Notes: generated from the sequence alone by a model not told the origin. Counted from the first letter of the stretch, positions 44,520-57,500 are shown. The stretch is DNA of 64,000 nt from Hyaloscypha bicolor E (GCF_002865645.1 NW_020194684.1:62001-126000), one strand, 5' to 3'. A program made the numbers and translations.

Positions 44520-44973
44520 AGTGTTGCCAACAACGCCCTCCACAATGCCTTCCCAGGGACCCCTTATTACGGCGTAGCAGGCCACCACTTCGTCAAGCTG
44601 GCCTTCCAATTCATGACCCTCACCGAAAGCTGCCCGCACCGCCCTCGCGGAAACCAGCACCGAGTCTGCGCGGCGCCTCATCACGTTCACGAATGAGAAG
44701 GCGCCATGGAGGGAGTTCGAGAAGGGGGAGGGGGTAGGGCACTGCGGTTGTGAGCTCGGGGAAGGGGTGGTGGACGTATTTGTGGGAGGAGGATGAGAGG
44801 GTGGGCCCGCTGGTGGAAGAGAGGGGCCGGAGGTATGGGGTTTGGGAGGCGCTGGACGCGGGTTATGGGGATTTGTATGCTGGGGGTAAGGATGCTTATC
44901 AGGAGCTGAACCTTGAGACGGTTTGGCTCCCGGGAGGCGTTAGGAGATGTCAAAACATCAGTGGTGTTTTCTG
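44520..44973 (+). pseudogene. frameshifted gene fragment, unknown protein
   Basis: Three plus-strand frames contribute consecutive, protein-like stretches. The first (about 44,523-44,640) contains N-N-A-L-H-N-A-F-P-G-T-P-Y-Y-G. The second (about 44,640-44,750) contains E-T-S-T-E-S-A-R-R-L-I. The third (about 44,760-44,973) contains G-E-G-W-W-T-Y-L-W-E-E-D-E-R-V-G. Codon composition is coding-like throughout with high third-position GC, and the joins need two single-base shifts. No start codon or intron solves this. I do not recognise a domain. Confidence 0.5.
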
Positions 44974-45577
44974 ATGAGCGATGCTAGGGATGACACTCAG
45001 AGGAAGAACTGCTAGCTTTGAGGTTACCGCTGAGCACGTAGATTAAAAACAGCTGGCTTTGAGCTGTCTAGTTTTTGGAAACAAGAAAATTTTTAGACGA
45101 CCCGATGAAAGAGAGCGGGAATAGGCAGTAGCAGAGAGCAGACTAGGGAAGATGTAAGAGAGCGCAGATGAAAAGCAACTCGGTATAGGAGCCATAAGCG
45201 TCAAGACATGAAAAGTGCTTGGAGGGCAGAGCTGACCAACTCACCGACTTGGGGACCGATAAAGTCAAGAGAAGAGTCGAATAAATGTAGGGGATCACTG
45301 GGCGGCTAGCCCAAATATCAATGGATCAGCTGCGGCTTCGCTGCTCCCGGTCGAGGGATAAAATAGCTCTCGATGGGATGGCGGGGGTATACAAACACAA
45401 AATTCGGAATTGCATGGTACAAATCTTAGGAGGTCGGTCCCCGAGCCTCGGTATTTCCCCAAATCCCAGCACCAAATGCACGCCTCCGTCCATCCATGCA
45501 AGCCCACACTCCTTGGTTCAGATGCAAGAGCTCAGTTAGCGAGCCAGCCGCCCATATATGCCCTCAAACATCCGCCT
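44974..45577. other. intergenic, no gene recognised
   Basis: About 600 bp downstream of ric8. Small frames on both strands are considered chance. Confidence 0.5.
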
Positions 45578-47265
45578 CTACTCCGATTTAGCATCGTCAT
45601 CTAGCTCCAGAACCCTGCCTTCCTGGTACGCCGCCTCGGCTGGATTTTTGACACTCATGACTCCAGTTTTCTTTAACCTGCAATCAATCATGTTAGCCAA
45701 CAACTCGCCGAAAAAAGGACCGGACGATAATGGGCTTTGGAGACAAACCTCTCAAACAATACAAACAGCCGTTCCGCTTCCCGTTCTTTTTCCTCCATCG
45801 TCATCGGCTCCTCCTCCACGGTTTCTTCCCTATCCAATAACTGTCCAGTGACGGGGTTAACCATCCCCGCAAATTGTTCCCGACTATCCTGGCTCCCTCT
45901 CGCATTGCTCCCCTCACTCCCACTGAGGCTATACGCCTCCAGCGCGTTTTCCGGGATCGGCACGTTGTGCTGGAACAGAAACCCCGAAGCGAAGCCATAC
46001 CCTACGTTGTGGACGAATTTCCTTGCGTCATTATCGCTCAAATCGAACAAAAGTGAGGATATCGTCTCTCGCACTTGCGGTGTGGTCGGATTTGTGGATA
46101 GGCGAAGAAGTCGTGAGGCGAGGGATTCTGCTCGCCCGAGGACTTTTTCTCTGTCTGCTTCGGAGGGCAGGAGCGCTCGCTGCATATGTTTTTGCACTTC
46201 TCTCGGCGCGTTTTCGTAGACTTTTCGGAGTAGGGTCAGGAGTGGGGAGACGAGCTGTTCAAGCTCGTCGTCTGCGTAGACTTTTATGCTTTTCTCGAGG
46301 ATCTCGTGAAGGCGGTCGACGTTGATGTTTGGGGCGCCTTTTGGGAAAAGCTGGGCTAAGCTGTCTTTTTGGGCGAAGGGTACGTTCATGAGGGCGTTGA
46401 CGAGCGAGCCGATTGGTGGTTCGAGAGGTTTGCTGCTTGATACGGCGCGCTTCGTGAGAAGTGTGAGGATGTGGGGGAGTGCGGTGGAGAAGGCTGCCGT
46501 TCTTTGCGGACAGAAGTGTGTGACGTTAAACATCAGCTTCAGCGTCTCGATCAGGGCCATATCCTCCATTGGATCCAACTCCTTGACCTTTTTCTGCTTT
46601 GTGACATATTGCCTCGCGTGCCTGCTGATGTTCACACATATGTTCTCTGCCAGATGATATTGATCAATCAGGTTCTCGATGTTGACGTTCGAATCGTAGG
46701 TCGTGAGGAAGATTATCCGCGAGACCAAGAATTCATCGTCCCTGCTGTCGTTCTTCAGCTTGTTGCAAGCCTTCTGCTCGTACCTCAAATCCACAAACAT
46801 CTGTCGCGTATCCGCTCGAAGGAGAAGGGCATTCGCAAGGCATCGCAGCGCATTTCGTGAGGTCGTCAGGGAGGGGCTGTTGAAGGCATGTCGAGTCAAA
46901 ACTTCAATTCCCTGTGCAAATTAGCTTCTGAAGAGCGTCCCGCAGCGAGTGCAACCTGCCTCTTTGGTGAAGATGGGGTCTGAGTTGGTGGGGTCACGTC
47001 CATAGACCTTAAGCTGTTGCAGAAGCTCATCTCGCTCTGCAGAGGGTCAGTGGCCGATCACCAGGCGGCTGCAGATACGCACGGTGAGGCAGCAGATTGA
47101 TCGTCTGCAGGTCCGACGCCAGCCTGTCCATGATTCTCGTCACATCCTCCAATTTCGCTGCCAATTGATCAGCGTGCGGCCAGGCAGCTTGTGTGACCTG
47201 TACGTACCAGCTCCTGACAGCTCCGCAGAGGAGGTTGAGGAGGACGTTCTCGCGCTCGCAGACAT
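45578..47265 (-). CDS. ric8: Ric8/synembryn, guanine-nucleotide exchange factor for G-alpha
   Basis: Five exons (47265-47208, 47157-47083, 47036-46960, 46911-45749, 45677-45578) give 490 residues, the usual length for fungal Ric8. The introns are 50, 46, 48 and 71 nt. The third has a GC donor (GAG|GCAGGT) and is the only way to keep the frame. The armadillo-like helical repeat protein carries characteristic blocks such as Y-G-R-D-P-T-N-S-D-P-I-F-T-K-E, T-S-R-N-A-L-R-C-L-A-N-A, E-L-D-P-M-E-D-M-A-L and N-V-T-H-F-C-P-Q-R. It also has a conserved N-P-V-T-G near the C-terminus. Ric8 acts in the cytosol as chaperone and non-receptor exchange factor for heterotrimeric G-alpha subunits, needed for growth and asexual development in Neurospora and other fungi. 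Confidence 0.93.
46912..46959 (-). other. GC-AG intron of ric8 (48 nt)
   Basis: The minus-strand donor reads AAAGAG|GCAGGT and the acceptor TTGCACAG|GGA. The frame is phase 0 on both sides, joining F-T-K-E to G-I-E-V-L. The nearby GT at +4 gives the wrong phase. GC-AG introns are a known minor class handled by the major spliceosome. Confidence 0.75.
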
Positions 47266-47713
47266 GGTGAAGTTTGGAATTCGAAGGTTGCTATCATCAA
47301 GAGGAGGCTAGAGGTTCGTGGAGGAAGGTGGGATGGCAGAGATGGGTACGCAGAGGGTTTTCAGCGCTTTGGGCGAGAGGCTCAATAATATTTGGACCCG
47401 GGGTCGAGTACTGTATGTCGTAGGGAGGGAGGGGTGCTCTGCTGCAATGCTCGGTGCTGCAATGCTCGCTGCTGAGAACGAGTCAGGACCAGGGTTGGGC
47501 AGGGAGCAAGACTGGAGCCCGCACACCCTCCTCGCTGAATGATACTTGGATTTGAGCAGTGACCGCAAGAAGCACCGAGCTTGCTTTACGTAGGGAGACG
47601 AATGGTCTGCTGCAGCTGACGGGCATCCAGTGGCACCGCTGGAAATATGGGGTGCATGCGATGCCCTCGGGGCCCGGCGCGGTACAGTACAGAATGATCG
47701 CCCTCTTGGTCAG

Positions 47714-47734
47714 GTGTGTGTGTGTGTGTGTGTG
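47714..47734. repeat. (GT)n microsatellite
   Basis: About ten GT units are seen directly. Confidence 0.9.
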
Positions 47735-48032
47735 CCCTTCGGCCTCGATCCAACCTCGGAGGCCCGCGTATCGATAGAGTGCTGGCTGCCTGCCCGTGGC
47801 ACGTATCACGAGCCTGTGCAGCTTTGGATCGACCGCACGCTTGCACGCTTGCACAGCCCTACAGTACGTTTGGTTGCAAGGTCGTCTGGTCGGTGGCAGG
47901 GAGCTGAGAATGATGGGCCGGGGAGGGGGAGGGGGAGGGGGGAAGGGACGGGGACGGGGATACGCGGGGCGTTGTGTGGTGTTGTGTGGTGTTTTCTGGT
48001 GTTGTCTGGTGTTTGATATCAGAGGAGAGGGT

Positions 48033-48060
48033 CGAGACTCGAGACTCGAGACTCGAGACT
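48033..48060. repeat. tandem repeat, 7-bp unit CGAGACT, four copies
   Basis: Four perfect copies. Just upstream, at about 47,966-48,015, lies an imperfect GGTGTTGTGT-type repeat. Confidence 0.9.
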
Positions 48061-48418
48061 GCGGGAATTCCAGGGCTGGAGCTTGGGGGGTCGTCAATCG
48101 CGATGGGCTGGCACTGGAAAGCTTTCAGGGGAATCGAGGAGGTGGGAGTGCTGCCCTGGGGCGGGATATCCTCGGGCGGGAGCAGCGGCCGTGGCTTGGC
48201 CGCGTCCGAAACCCAGAAAGCTCAGCAGCTGAGAACGCGGGGCGGGACCTCGGACACTTTTGCTTTGCAACTTTGCAGTGGTACACTGCTGATGTTGACT
48301 GCTCAGAGGGATTTTTCCTTCTTTTTTTCCAGGTTTTCTGGTTTGCAGGCCAGGGACATTGTTGCTCGCTCGGCCCTATTTTTGGGAGCCGCGCCGCCTT
48401 TCCTTCGCTTCCCCTCGC

Positions 48419-48500
48419 TTCACTCCCCTCCACTTTCCTCCACTCCCCTCCCACTCCCACTCCCCCTCCCACTCCCCCTCCCACTCCCGCTCCCCTTCGC
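48419..48500. repeat. C-rich imperfect tandem repeat (CCCACTCCC-type)
   Basis: A pyrimidine-only stretch with repeated CCACTCCC words. It may be structure-prone (H-DNA) and creates spurious Gly/Glu-rich frames on the minus strand. Confidence 0.85.
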
Positions 48501-50118
48501 TCCAAACTTCCAAAGCTGCCGCGTTGGCTTGCCGTGGGGATTTAGCGACTTCTGCGAACGCCACGCCACTATCGCCTTTGAACTTTCTTCTCTCCCTTCC
48601 CCGCCTTTTTACATCAAAATGTCTCGCGGCGGCGAAAATATCGAGAGGGGTTCAAGAGGTTAATTAATTGTCCTATCTCGTTCGTTGTGATTTTTTCTCT
48701 TCGCTCGTAGTCCTACCGAATCACGCGCCTCTCATGGTTCAGTGACCGACCTTTTCCAGGAGGTTTGTGTGACAAGGTGGCTTTTTGACGTACATTATCT
48801 ATTCTCCAGTGCTTACGTGCTTGTTTGTGTGCTTGTGTGCTTGTGTGCTTGATATGCTTTCCTGGTGTTACCTTTCTCGCGCCGTCTTTGGGAATCTCCA
48901 CACATGTGAAGCTATGGATCTATTGGATCTATTGTGCTCTTTCCATCCCCGAGAGCTAGTCCGAAAATACCTCCAACTACTGTTGCGTTTGCAGGCCCAG
49001 TTTCCATTTCCCCGATAAACAAACGCAGTCTCTTCGTTTTCCTTCTCCTTTTCCAGGGATGGACTTGTCTCATGAGAGGTTATTTATGCTACGAGTACAT
49101 GTCGTGGAACGCATGGAGATAATGCCCGCTCTGTGTAGTGAACATGGGGCTACGCATGTGCTGTGGAACGACTGTGGGAAGCTTAGCTGTCTTTTCAAGC
49201 GCACAGAGACGTGCAAAAAACACAATAGTTCTCATTCGAGGCCGACCAAAGCTTCACAAAGACTGATTAAATACTTGGGCCTCGGTTTAACTGCAAGTAC
49301 AAGTGAAGTCAGGTCAGATTCATTCGCGTTTGACATGGTGCCTTGTCCGGTACCGTGCCACAATCGGAGGATTTCGCCCTCGCCCTGTATCACTTATTGT
49401 TCGGACCTGTCTCCAAAATGCAAAAAGAATGGGTTACATATTTCGGAACATGCTGTGGACCATACTATCGAGAGTGTCGTGGTACATGGTGACTGTATCA
49501 TCACGTGACCATTCTCGAGGCCGAGTGCTTTTCGACGGTTTTGTTGCGCACCTACTCCAATCTCATGCTGCCATTGAAGGAGGCCCTCGGGATGGGTCTA
49601 TTATATCACACTTATCTTTCTAGAGACCTCATCAGTGCACCTATTTATCTAAGTATCTTGCAATTTCGCCTCCGCAGAGAGCCTGCAAGAATGCTTGTCA
49701 AGGGACCGCCGCTGGAAGAAGTAGTTGGCAACTTCCAAGAGAGTAGAGTATACCGTGAGAGAAGCCCGGTTAGTGAGAGAAAAAGTGCGCTGTCTGGAGA
49801 GAAGAGTCTGCGGGGGAAGTCGGTAATCTGTGCCCCGACTGGAGGGCGAGGCGAGGGCTGAGGATTCTGGTGATGATGTAGGTTAAGCTTTAGTGCCCCG
49901 TGAAATAGTTGAATCACACGGGTTTCCGCCGATTCTAAGGTAAGTTCAGAGGCAGAAAGGTATAGCAAGGCATTATTCGTTGTTGACTTATTCACAGCTG
50001 TTGTGCTCCCACATTATCGACGCATTGCCGGACAACTTCAAACCATCCCGCGCAATATCCTCAGCTTTGGTCGTAAGTGGGATTCTGCTAGCCTTTTGCC
50101 CCGCACTACTCTACACTT

Positions 50119-50352
50119 ACACTTACGACGAGAGCTGATAGGTACTCACTGCGAAAGCCTATTTTCATAGCGAGAGCCTGAACGCACCAGACGATTTACC
50201 GCGAAAGACTACACTTACCGCAGGAACCCGTACTCACAACGAGAGTCCAGAGAGTGGTAGTTTGCTACGACGAAAACTCGATTTAACTGCAAGATATCAT
50301 ACTCATTCATGATCTTGCACTATTCAGCTCGTACTCACGAGCCTACACTCAC
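50119..50352 (+). repeat. degenerate array of a TACTCAC..CGAGAGCC-like motif
   Basis: At least eight related words (such as TACTCACTGCGAAAGCC, TTCATAGCGAGAGCC, TTTACCGCGAAAGAC, TACTCACAACGAGAGTCC) recur every 18-32 nt. The spacing is irregular. It looks like a decayed minisatellite. Confidence 0.55.
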
Positions 50353-50739
50353 GACAAGGCATGGGGCAGGTGGCAGTGTGCACTATCTACAGGACTGGTG
50401 GCCAAATATGTTGGAGTGTCTCTTTATTTCGCAACTAAAAACCTCCGTAATTCCGACTCGTTTCCTGGGAATTGTCAACGCACCACCAACGCGTGCTGTT
50501 CGAGTACACGGAGAAGGTTCAACTCAAACCGCCGCCCAGGAACGGCAGACCCTCTTCCGCGACCTGTCACACCCCTCTCGACCCCGCTGCAGCCATTCCG
50601 GCTCAACGCAACAGTTGCGGAAGACTTGACCCGCAAGGAGCGATTTTCGTCTGTTTTCCCCGCATTCATTAAGGTTAATACGAGCGCTTAGCCAATCACG
50701 CCCCCCGATTCGCTAATCAAAAAAGCTTAATTCAAAAAA

Positions 50740-51315
50740 CGCTAATTTTAAAATAATATATAACTTCTTAATAAGGAGTAAAGGCTAAAATTTTAATTAA
50801 AATAAAATAGATTACTATTTAAGATAAGACTTAAATAAATCTTCTTCTAAATTAATGTGAGGTATTTATTAGTAAGTAATAAAACAATAGAATAAATCAG
50901 TGAGTTATGAAACCATAATATTAAATTTAGTATAGAACTAATCTCTATTTCTCCTATAAGGTCCAGGGAAGCCTCTTCTAAATAGGAGGCCCCGATAACA
51001 TATATATAATTAGTAATTTATAAGCCTAATACTTATAATATAAATAGTAGTTAGCTATAATAGTAAAGGGCTATTAATTTCCCTAATAAATACCCGTAAT
51101 ATCCGAGGTTTATTATATGCCCTTTAGTTATATATAACCCTATATATATTATAACTATGCCTTTTTTCTAGGATCTTATTCCCAAGATCTATTAATCTAT
51201 TCTAGTAAAATAATTAATTATATATTTAATTAAGATAAACTTCTAGTATCTTGAGAGATAATTTTGCTAATATAATTTGAGTAATAGATATAAAAAGTAT
51301 CTAATTAGATTAGGG
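50740..51315. mobile_element. AT-rich, RIP-mutated repeat sequence left of the second Gypsy element
   Basis: CpA/TpG-poor sequence continuous in character with the block right of the Gypsy element. It probably belongs to the same host element, which the Gypsy element split with a TAGGG duplication. No coding motif was recognised. The outer boundary near 50,740 is judged from composition only. Confidence 0.45.
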
Positions 51316-51589
51316 TGTTACGATTCCCAGATACCCGGTATCTGAAATACCTCGCCAGATGCCAGATACCTCCTAGGCGCACGTGACGCGGCCGCCTCGC
51401 TAGGGAAGTATACTTGGAATATACTAGAGATATTTAGAAGGCTAAGCCCCTTTGGGACTAGCGTACTATGGGGTGTATATACTCCCTTGCAGTCTCCTGT
51501 ATTCTAGTTTTCTCTTCCTTAGCTTTGAATCGTCTTTATAAGGGACCTTCTATCTTGCTTTCTAAGCCCTAAATACTATACCCGTAATA
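51316..51589 (+). repeat. left LTR, 274 bp
   Basis: It starts TGTTACGATTCC and ends CCCGTAATA, where the original CA end has become TA. It is less RIP-mutated than the interior. Confidence 0.9.
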
Positions 51590-53470
51590 GTATTTAAAGC
51601 TTACTTCCTTTAATCCTATAAAGGATTTCAAATAAACTAATTCAGAACTATTAGTAATATAAGTACCGCCAAGATAACGGAGCCTCAGAAATACAAGTAA
51701 TAAACTCCAGAATAATAAAAGCGAAAAGCTTTAGAATCTTTAGAGAAATCAGGTATTTATATTTTTATAAATATATACTAGTAGTATATTAGAAACCCTT
51801 TCCGAAAACCCGAAAATCGAAGAATCTCGAATAAAGGCTATTCTTTAACCAAGTCCTAGAGTAATAGGCACCTATAGGCCAGTAACCTAATTACTATCCT
51901 CAAGCCCTACTCTATAACCTTATAGGCCTTATATATATGCCAGTAATAAGACTACTAGAAAGGATATAGTAAAGGAAAAGTATAATAGGTTAATTTCCCA
52001 GAATACTATATAACTAGGAATTATATTAACTTCTGCTAAGGCTTCTAGTAAAGCTCTTACTAGTTTAAGTTATCCTATTAGTAGCCCTTCTCAAACCGAA
52101 TATCTCGTTAGTATTTCTGGAGAATTTATAGATAAATCTATAGAAATAGAATTCTTTGCTTTTATTATAAAGCTTCTAGAGACTAATAATTATATTACTA
52201 CTAGAGAGTTATATAAATAGGCCAAGAAACCCAATATCTTACTCTCAGATATTAATATTATTATAAAGAACTACTAGGAAAATATCTAAAGAACTATTTT
52301 ATATAAGAATACCTATAGTTATAATAAAGCTATTCTCGAGAATACTAAGCTCTATAATACTAAGCTTAAGAATAATATTAAATATTATATAGCTATAGTA
52401 AATTAGCTTATAGTAGCTCTAACTACTTCTACTCTACTTGCTCTGGCTATTCTAAATCTTTCTTAAAAGAATTCTGAATTATCTTTTATTTATTCTCGTT
52501 TAGGATTCCTTATATCTTATATTTTCTTTAGGAATACTAGAATTACTAAGCTCCCAAATCTAATTCTCTTTACTAGAGATTATACTATCTTTAATAACTG
52601 GCTAGTTTAGATTAAGAATAAGCTATCAGGAAATACTAATTTATATTTCTTAAAGAATCTTAAGATTATTTATATTTTTAATAGACTTATTAGTAATACT
52701 CTTACCTTAACTAATTCTTATATAAATAAAGATAATCCGAATTAGTATTTTAGCTCTTAGAATTCTACTTTTACTTAAAGAAGCTATATTCTAATTCTAA
52801 TAAGATATAGAATACTTGCTATAACTTTAGTAAGCTTTAAATATATTCTAGTTAAGTATTTTAGAAGTTTTATATTCTCTTTTTATAATTATTTATAGAA
52901 AGTAGTATTAGTTTTTAAAATATTAAATATAAACTAAATAAGAAGCTCTTACTAAAGCTTCAGGAATTAGTATATATATATATTATAATAATTCTTCTAT
53001 TAATATTACTCGCTTTACTTAGTACTATATTACTAATAATTAATAAATTAAGGCTATATACGAGAAAATTAAGAAATATAAGAAAGCAGGAGCTATTTAA
53101 GCTAAGTTTACTTCTGGTACTATATTCCTATATATTTCTAAGAAATATACTTCTAAGAAAGAGTCTAAGAAGCCTATATTAATTATTTTTATTAAGTATA
53201 TACTCTTTTATAAATATAAGTAATATTCTATAAAAACCAAGGATCTTTTAATTATTAAGTACTTTAATTATAACGAGTTTAGCTACTATATTAGATACTA
53301 TCCGGTTCTATATAATAAGGAAACCAAAATAGCTTTATCTAGAATTAAGCCGGGCTTAGTTTCTATTTTACTAGAATATATTATTCTAGTAAAGTATTTA
53401 GAGAATTCAAGCTCTAATTTTAGTATAAAACCAGGAAATAAATATCTCTAAAGAAAGTCTTTACTTTAGG
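51590..53470 (+). pseudogene. decayed gag of the second Gypsy element
   Basis: Lys/Glu-rich plus-strand frame fragments are broken by many stops. Near 53,265-53,310 the reading resembles a CCHC zinc knuckle whose Cys codons have been mutated to Tyr by RIP. Confidence 0.6.
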
Positions 53471-56400
53471 GACTTATAATATGAATTTAGTAAAAATTAA
53501 CTTAATTTGTCTAATAGAAGGAAATACTCTTATAATGTCCTATATTATTAGTATAAATAGATTAGGAATTAAGTCTTCTTTCTTTATTAATACTAGAGCT
53601 AATAGTTATACTTTTATTAATATAAAGCTTATTTACTTTATAAAGTAATTCTTAGAAATAGAATTATAACTTCTTTTCTTATTCTATATTATATATAGTT
53701 TTAATAGAAAGCTAGCTAAGTTTATTAAGAAATATATAAAAGTCTTATTTCTAATTAATAAATAAAGTATTAATATATCTATAATTATTCTAAATCTTAG
53801 AAATTATAATATTATTCTTAGTAGAAAATAAGTAATATATATTAATATTCTAGTTAATTATAGAAGATATAGGCTTATATAGCTAAAAAAAAAAAATGAG
53901 CCTAAATCTATATAAATTAGTTATATTATTAGTATTTTATAATAATAGCTAGAGAAATAATCTAATAAGAAGTATTAAAAGAATACTAATTAATGAGATT
54001 TTATTATAAGCTATTTCTAGAAATCTTTTATTCTAAAGTAGTCTTTTTTCTTTTAGACTAATTAGAAAGAATTATATAAGACTATAGAAAATAAGCTTTT
54101 ATAGCCTAATTAAGATATAATATCTAAGTAAAAGCTAAAGAAATAGAAAGAAGTCCTTAATAAAAAGTAAATATTAGATCTAGCTATTCTTATTTCTATA
54201 GTATTTAATTATATAGCTAAGAGAAAAGATAATATTATTAGTTAAATCTTTATTTATAAGATTAATAAGAAGCTTAAAGCTCGGAAAAAAGAAGCTATTT
54301 CTGGCCTAGAGAATTAATAACTAAAAGAAATAAAGCTTTAGTAATTATAGAGAATATTATTTTCGGAATTTAAGAAATATATCTCTATTTTCTCTAAAAA
54401 GAAATCTAATATTCTTTCTTCTTATAGATTATATAATTATAAGATTTAGATTAAAGGCCCAAAAAAAACCGAGAGTATTAAATATTAATTCTTCTAGTAA
54501 TAGTTTATTTAAAAGCTTTTAGAAATCAAGTATTTCTTAGAAAATAATCTAGCTAAGGGCTTTATTAAAGCTAGTTAGGCTCTTTTTACTTTACTAGTTC
54601 TTTTTATAAAAAAAGCAAATAGAGGTTTATATTTCTATATTAATTTCTACTATCTAAATAATATTACCCGAAAGAATTAATATTTCTTTTTACTTATTAA
54701 TAAGACTTTAAATTAATTATCTAAGGCTAAGATTTATATTAAATTAGATATTTACTAAGCTTTCTATTATATAGCTATAAATTCGAACTCTTAGAGCTAA
54801 TAATATTCTATATCTATTATAGAATATATAAATATAATATTTTCTAGAAAGGCCTTATAAATAGCCCGGCTATATATTAATATTATATAAATAATATATT
54901 TTTTAAATATATAGATAACTTTTATATAATATATCTTAATAATATTTTCATTTACTTAAAGAACTTAGTAAAATACGAATAATATATATAAAAGATACTA
55001 GATTATTTATATCTTACCGGCTTCTAAATAAATATTAAGAAATCGGAATTTAAAGTTATATATATAAAGTATTTGGGTTTTATTATTTTTATATCTAGTA
55101 TTAAAATAGATTCTAATAAAGTTAAAGTAATATATAACTAGTAATTCCTAAAGATAATTAAGAGTATATAGTTCTTTCTTGGCTTTTATAACTTTTATAA
55201 ATGCTTTATTAAAGAATATAAACGAATTACTAGATCTCTTATCTTATTTATAAAAAAAAGAATTTTCTTTAAGTAATCCGAGTAATATTAAGAGGCTTTT
55301 ACTTGTCTAAAGAAAGCTATAATTTCTATTCTAGTTCTATAATACTATAATCCAGATTAGCCTATAATAATAGAAATAAATATATCTAAAAAAGTAAATA
55401 CTAGCCTATTCTCTTAATAAGACCCAGAAATAGGCCTTTAGTATCCTATAGCTTATTTTTCTAAAATTATACTTCTAGTAAAGTTTAATTATAATATATA
55501 TAATAAGGAGATACTTGCTATAATATAAATACTAGAGAAATAGAGAACTAAACTAAAGGGCTTTTAGAATGCTTCTTTTAAAGTCTATTCTAATTACTAT
55601 ATCTTAGAATACTTTATAATTACTAAGAAGCTTTCTTTTTAATAAGCTAAATAGGTTAAGCTCTTATCTTATTATTATTTTAAGCTTATATCTTATTATT
55701 ATTTTAAGCTTATATCTTATTATTATTTTAAGCCTATATATTATTCTAGAAAATTAAATAAGTAAATAAATACTTTATTATAAAAATAAAATAAAATAGA
55801 TACTTTGGGCCAGATTAAAAAGAAGCTATAAACTCAAGTACTTCTTCCTAAAAATAAGATTAATCCGGAGATTATTTATAACTTATAGCTTATAATAATA
55901 TTTTATAAAATGAACTTACTTAATTCGGAATTCGGCCCTAAAAACCAAATATATATTAAAGACTTTCCGGAAGAAAATACCCTTATTAGAGATATAATTC
56001 CCCTGGAAAAAGATATTTTTTTAGAAGCTTTACTAGTAAACTTTACTATAGTAGCCCCTATAGAAGTACTATTAGAAGCTCCCGCCTAGTATAGTAGTTT
56101 ATAACTTATAAATAAGATCCTATAAAATAATTATATATTACCGGATCTAGAGAAGCTATATATAATAGTCTAAGCCAAAAGTAATATCTAAATACTATAA
56201 AACGGCTTCTTTTTATACTATAGAAAACTCTATATTATAGAGAATAAAATAATTCCCGAATTATTTTTATGAATTATCCTAATTTATAAAGTATATAATA
56301 AATTCCTTTCTGAATATTCTAGATATATAAAGCTCTATTAGCTATTAAAGAAATAATATTACTAGCTATTTATAGGCAAGAATATTAATTAATACTATAG

Positions 56401-57500
56401 TAATTATTATATTTATAAGAGATTATATATGTCTAGAAATAAGAAGCCTGGTTTATTTTATTTTTTTCTAGTTTCTAATTATTTCTAATAATATATTACT
56501 ATGAATTTTAAAAGCTATCTAGAAAGCAAATCGGGCTATAATATAGTTACTATATTTATAAATTACTTATTTAAGTACCTAATTATAATTCTAGTATAAG
56601 ATATAATTATAGCCAAGTAGCTAGTACCTTTATTTTTATTTTATATAATATACTAAATAAGTATTTCAGAAATAATTATATTAGATTAGGAACTCTAATT
56701 TATATCCGATTTTTAGAGCAAATTCTATACGAGAATTAGTATAAAGCTCAAGCTCTCTATAGCTAATTACTTCTAAATAGATAAATAAATAGAGATTATT
56801 AATTAGTACTTTAATTAGAGATTATATCCGTATATTAATTATTATTAGAATAATTAGAATAAATAGGTTACTATAATTAATTATTAATAAGCCTCTCTTT
56901 AGTATAAAACTATTAGCTAGTTCCTATTTATAACTAAAAAGAGCTATAAGCCTTATATTTCTCTGGACTAGAACTTCTCTATTAAAGCTAATTTATTTAA
57001 GGAAAAGCTAAATAAAGATAAAGCTAAAGTATTAGTAAATTAATTATATGAATTATAGTAATTTGCCTAAGGCTATATAAAATAAGTATAGGAATAATAT
57101 ATAGTATAAGCTAATAAGTACTATTATCTAATTAATTTCAAAGTCGGAAATAAAGTATAAATTACTATAAAGTACTAGAAATCCAATTATTTGAGCCGGA
57201 AGCTAGAGAACTAAATAAAGGGCCTATTTGAGATTCTAGAATAGTATAACTATTCGTTTCTCCTAAAACTACTAGAAACTATAAAGATATATCTAGTTTT
57301 CTATATAAAGAAGCTATAAAAAGACTCCCAGAATTCTTTACTAGGTTAAGTAAACCTGGAACCGCTCCTATTAATACTAGAGAATAGTAAATAAGTATAT
57401 AGTATTAAACGGGTTATTATAATTAAGCTAGTAAGAAATAGGCTAAAGTATAGAATTTAGTAAGTTAGTTAGGATAAAGATCTAGTATAGTATCTAGCTT
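53471..57500 (+). pseudogene. decayed pol of the second Gypsy element
   Basis: The domain order PR, RT, RNase H, INT, chromodomain is recognisable from residual motifs. The RT includes an L-D-I-x-x-A-F-x-x-I-block, and the C-terminal part includes H-P-V-F-H-like and W-Y-P-A-S-like blocks altered by mutation. Stop codons arise mostly as TAA and TAG, as expected from CAA, CAG and TGG. Confidence 0.7.

Larger units (their letters stand above)
47266..50739. other. GC-rich, repeat-rich region without a trusted gene
   Basis: From about 47,300 to 48,560 the sequence is GC-rich and full of simple repeats that create long overlapping false frames on both strands. This is probably the upstream region of ric8. 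From 48,600 to 49,860 there are medium frames (for example 49059-49508, 149 codons) without family resemblance. A short ATG frame at 48619 could begin a small intron-containing gene, but no consistent splice solution was found. From 50,100 to 50,360 a degenerate motif array occurs. The region ends at the RIP-mutated block. Confidence 0.5.

Noticed and set aside
47483..48663. Long overlapping frames (200-250 codons) upstream of ric8
   Set aside because: They arise from GC-rich simple repeats and are low-complexity on both strands.
48619..48780. Small gene starting with MSRGGENIERGS and an intron at GTTAAT...CGTAG
   Set aside because: The only donor and acceptor give a phase that ends after about 24 codons; no consistent longer product.
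49059..49508. 149-codon frame as a secreted or Cys-rich protein
   Set aside because: No signal peptide, no family resemblance, no support for start.
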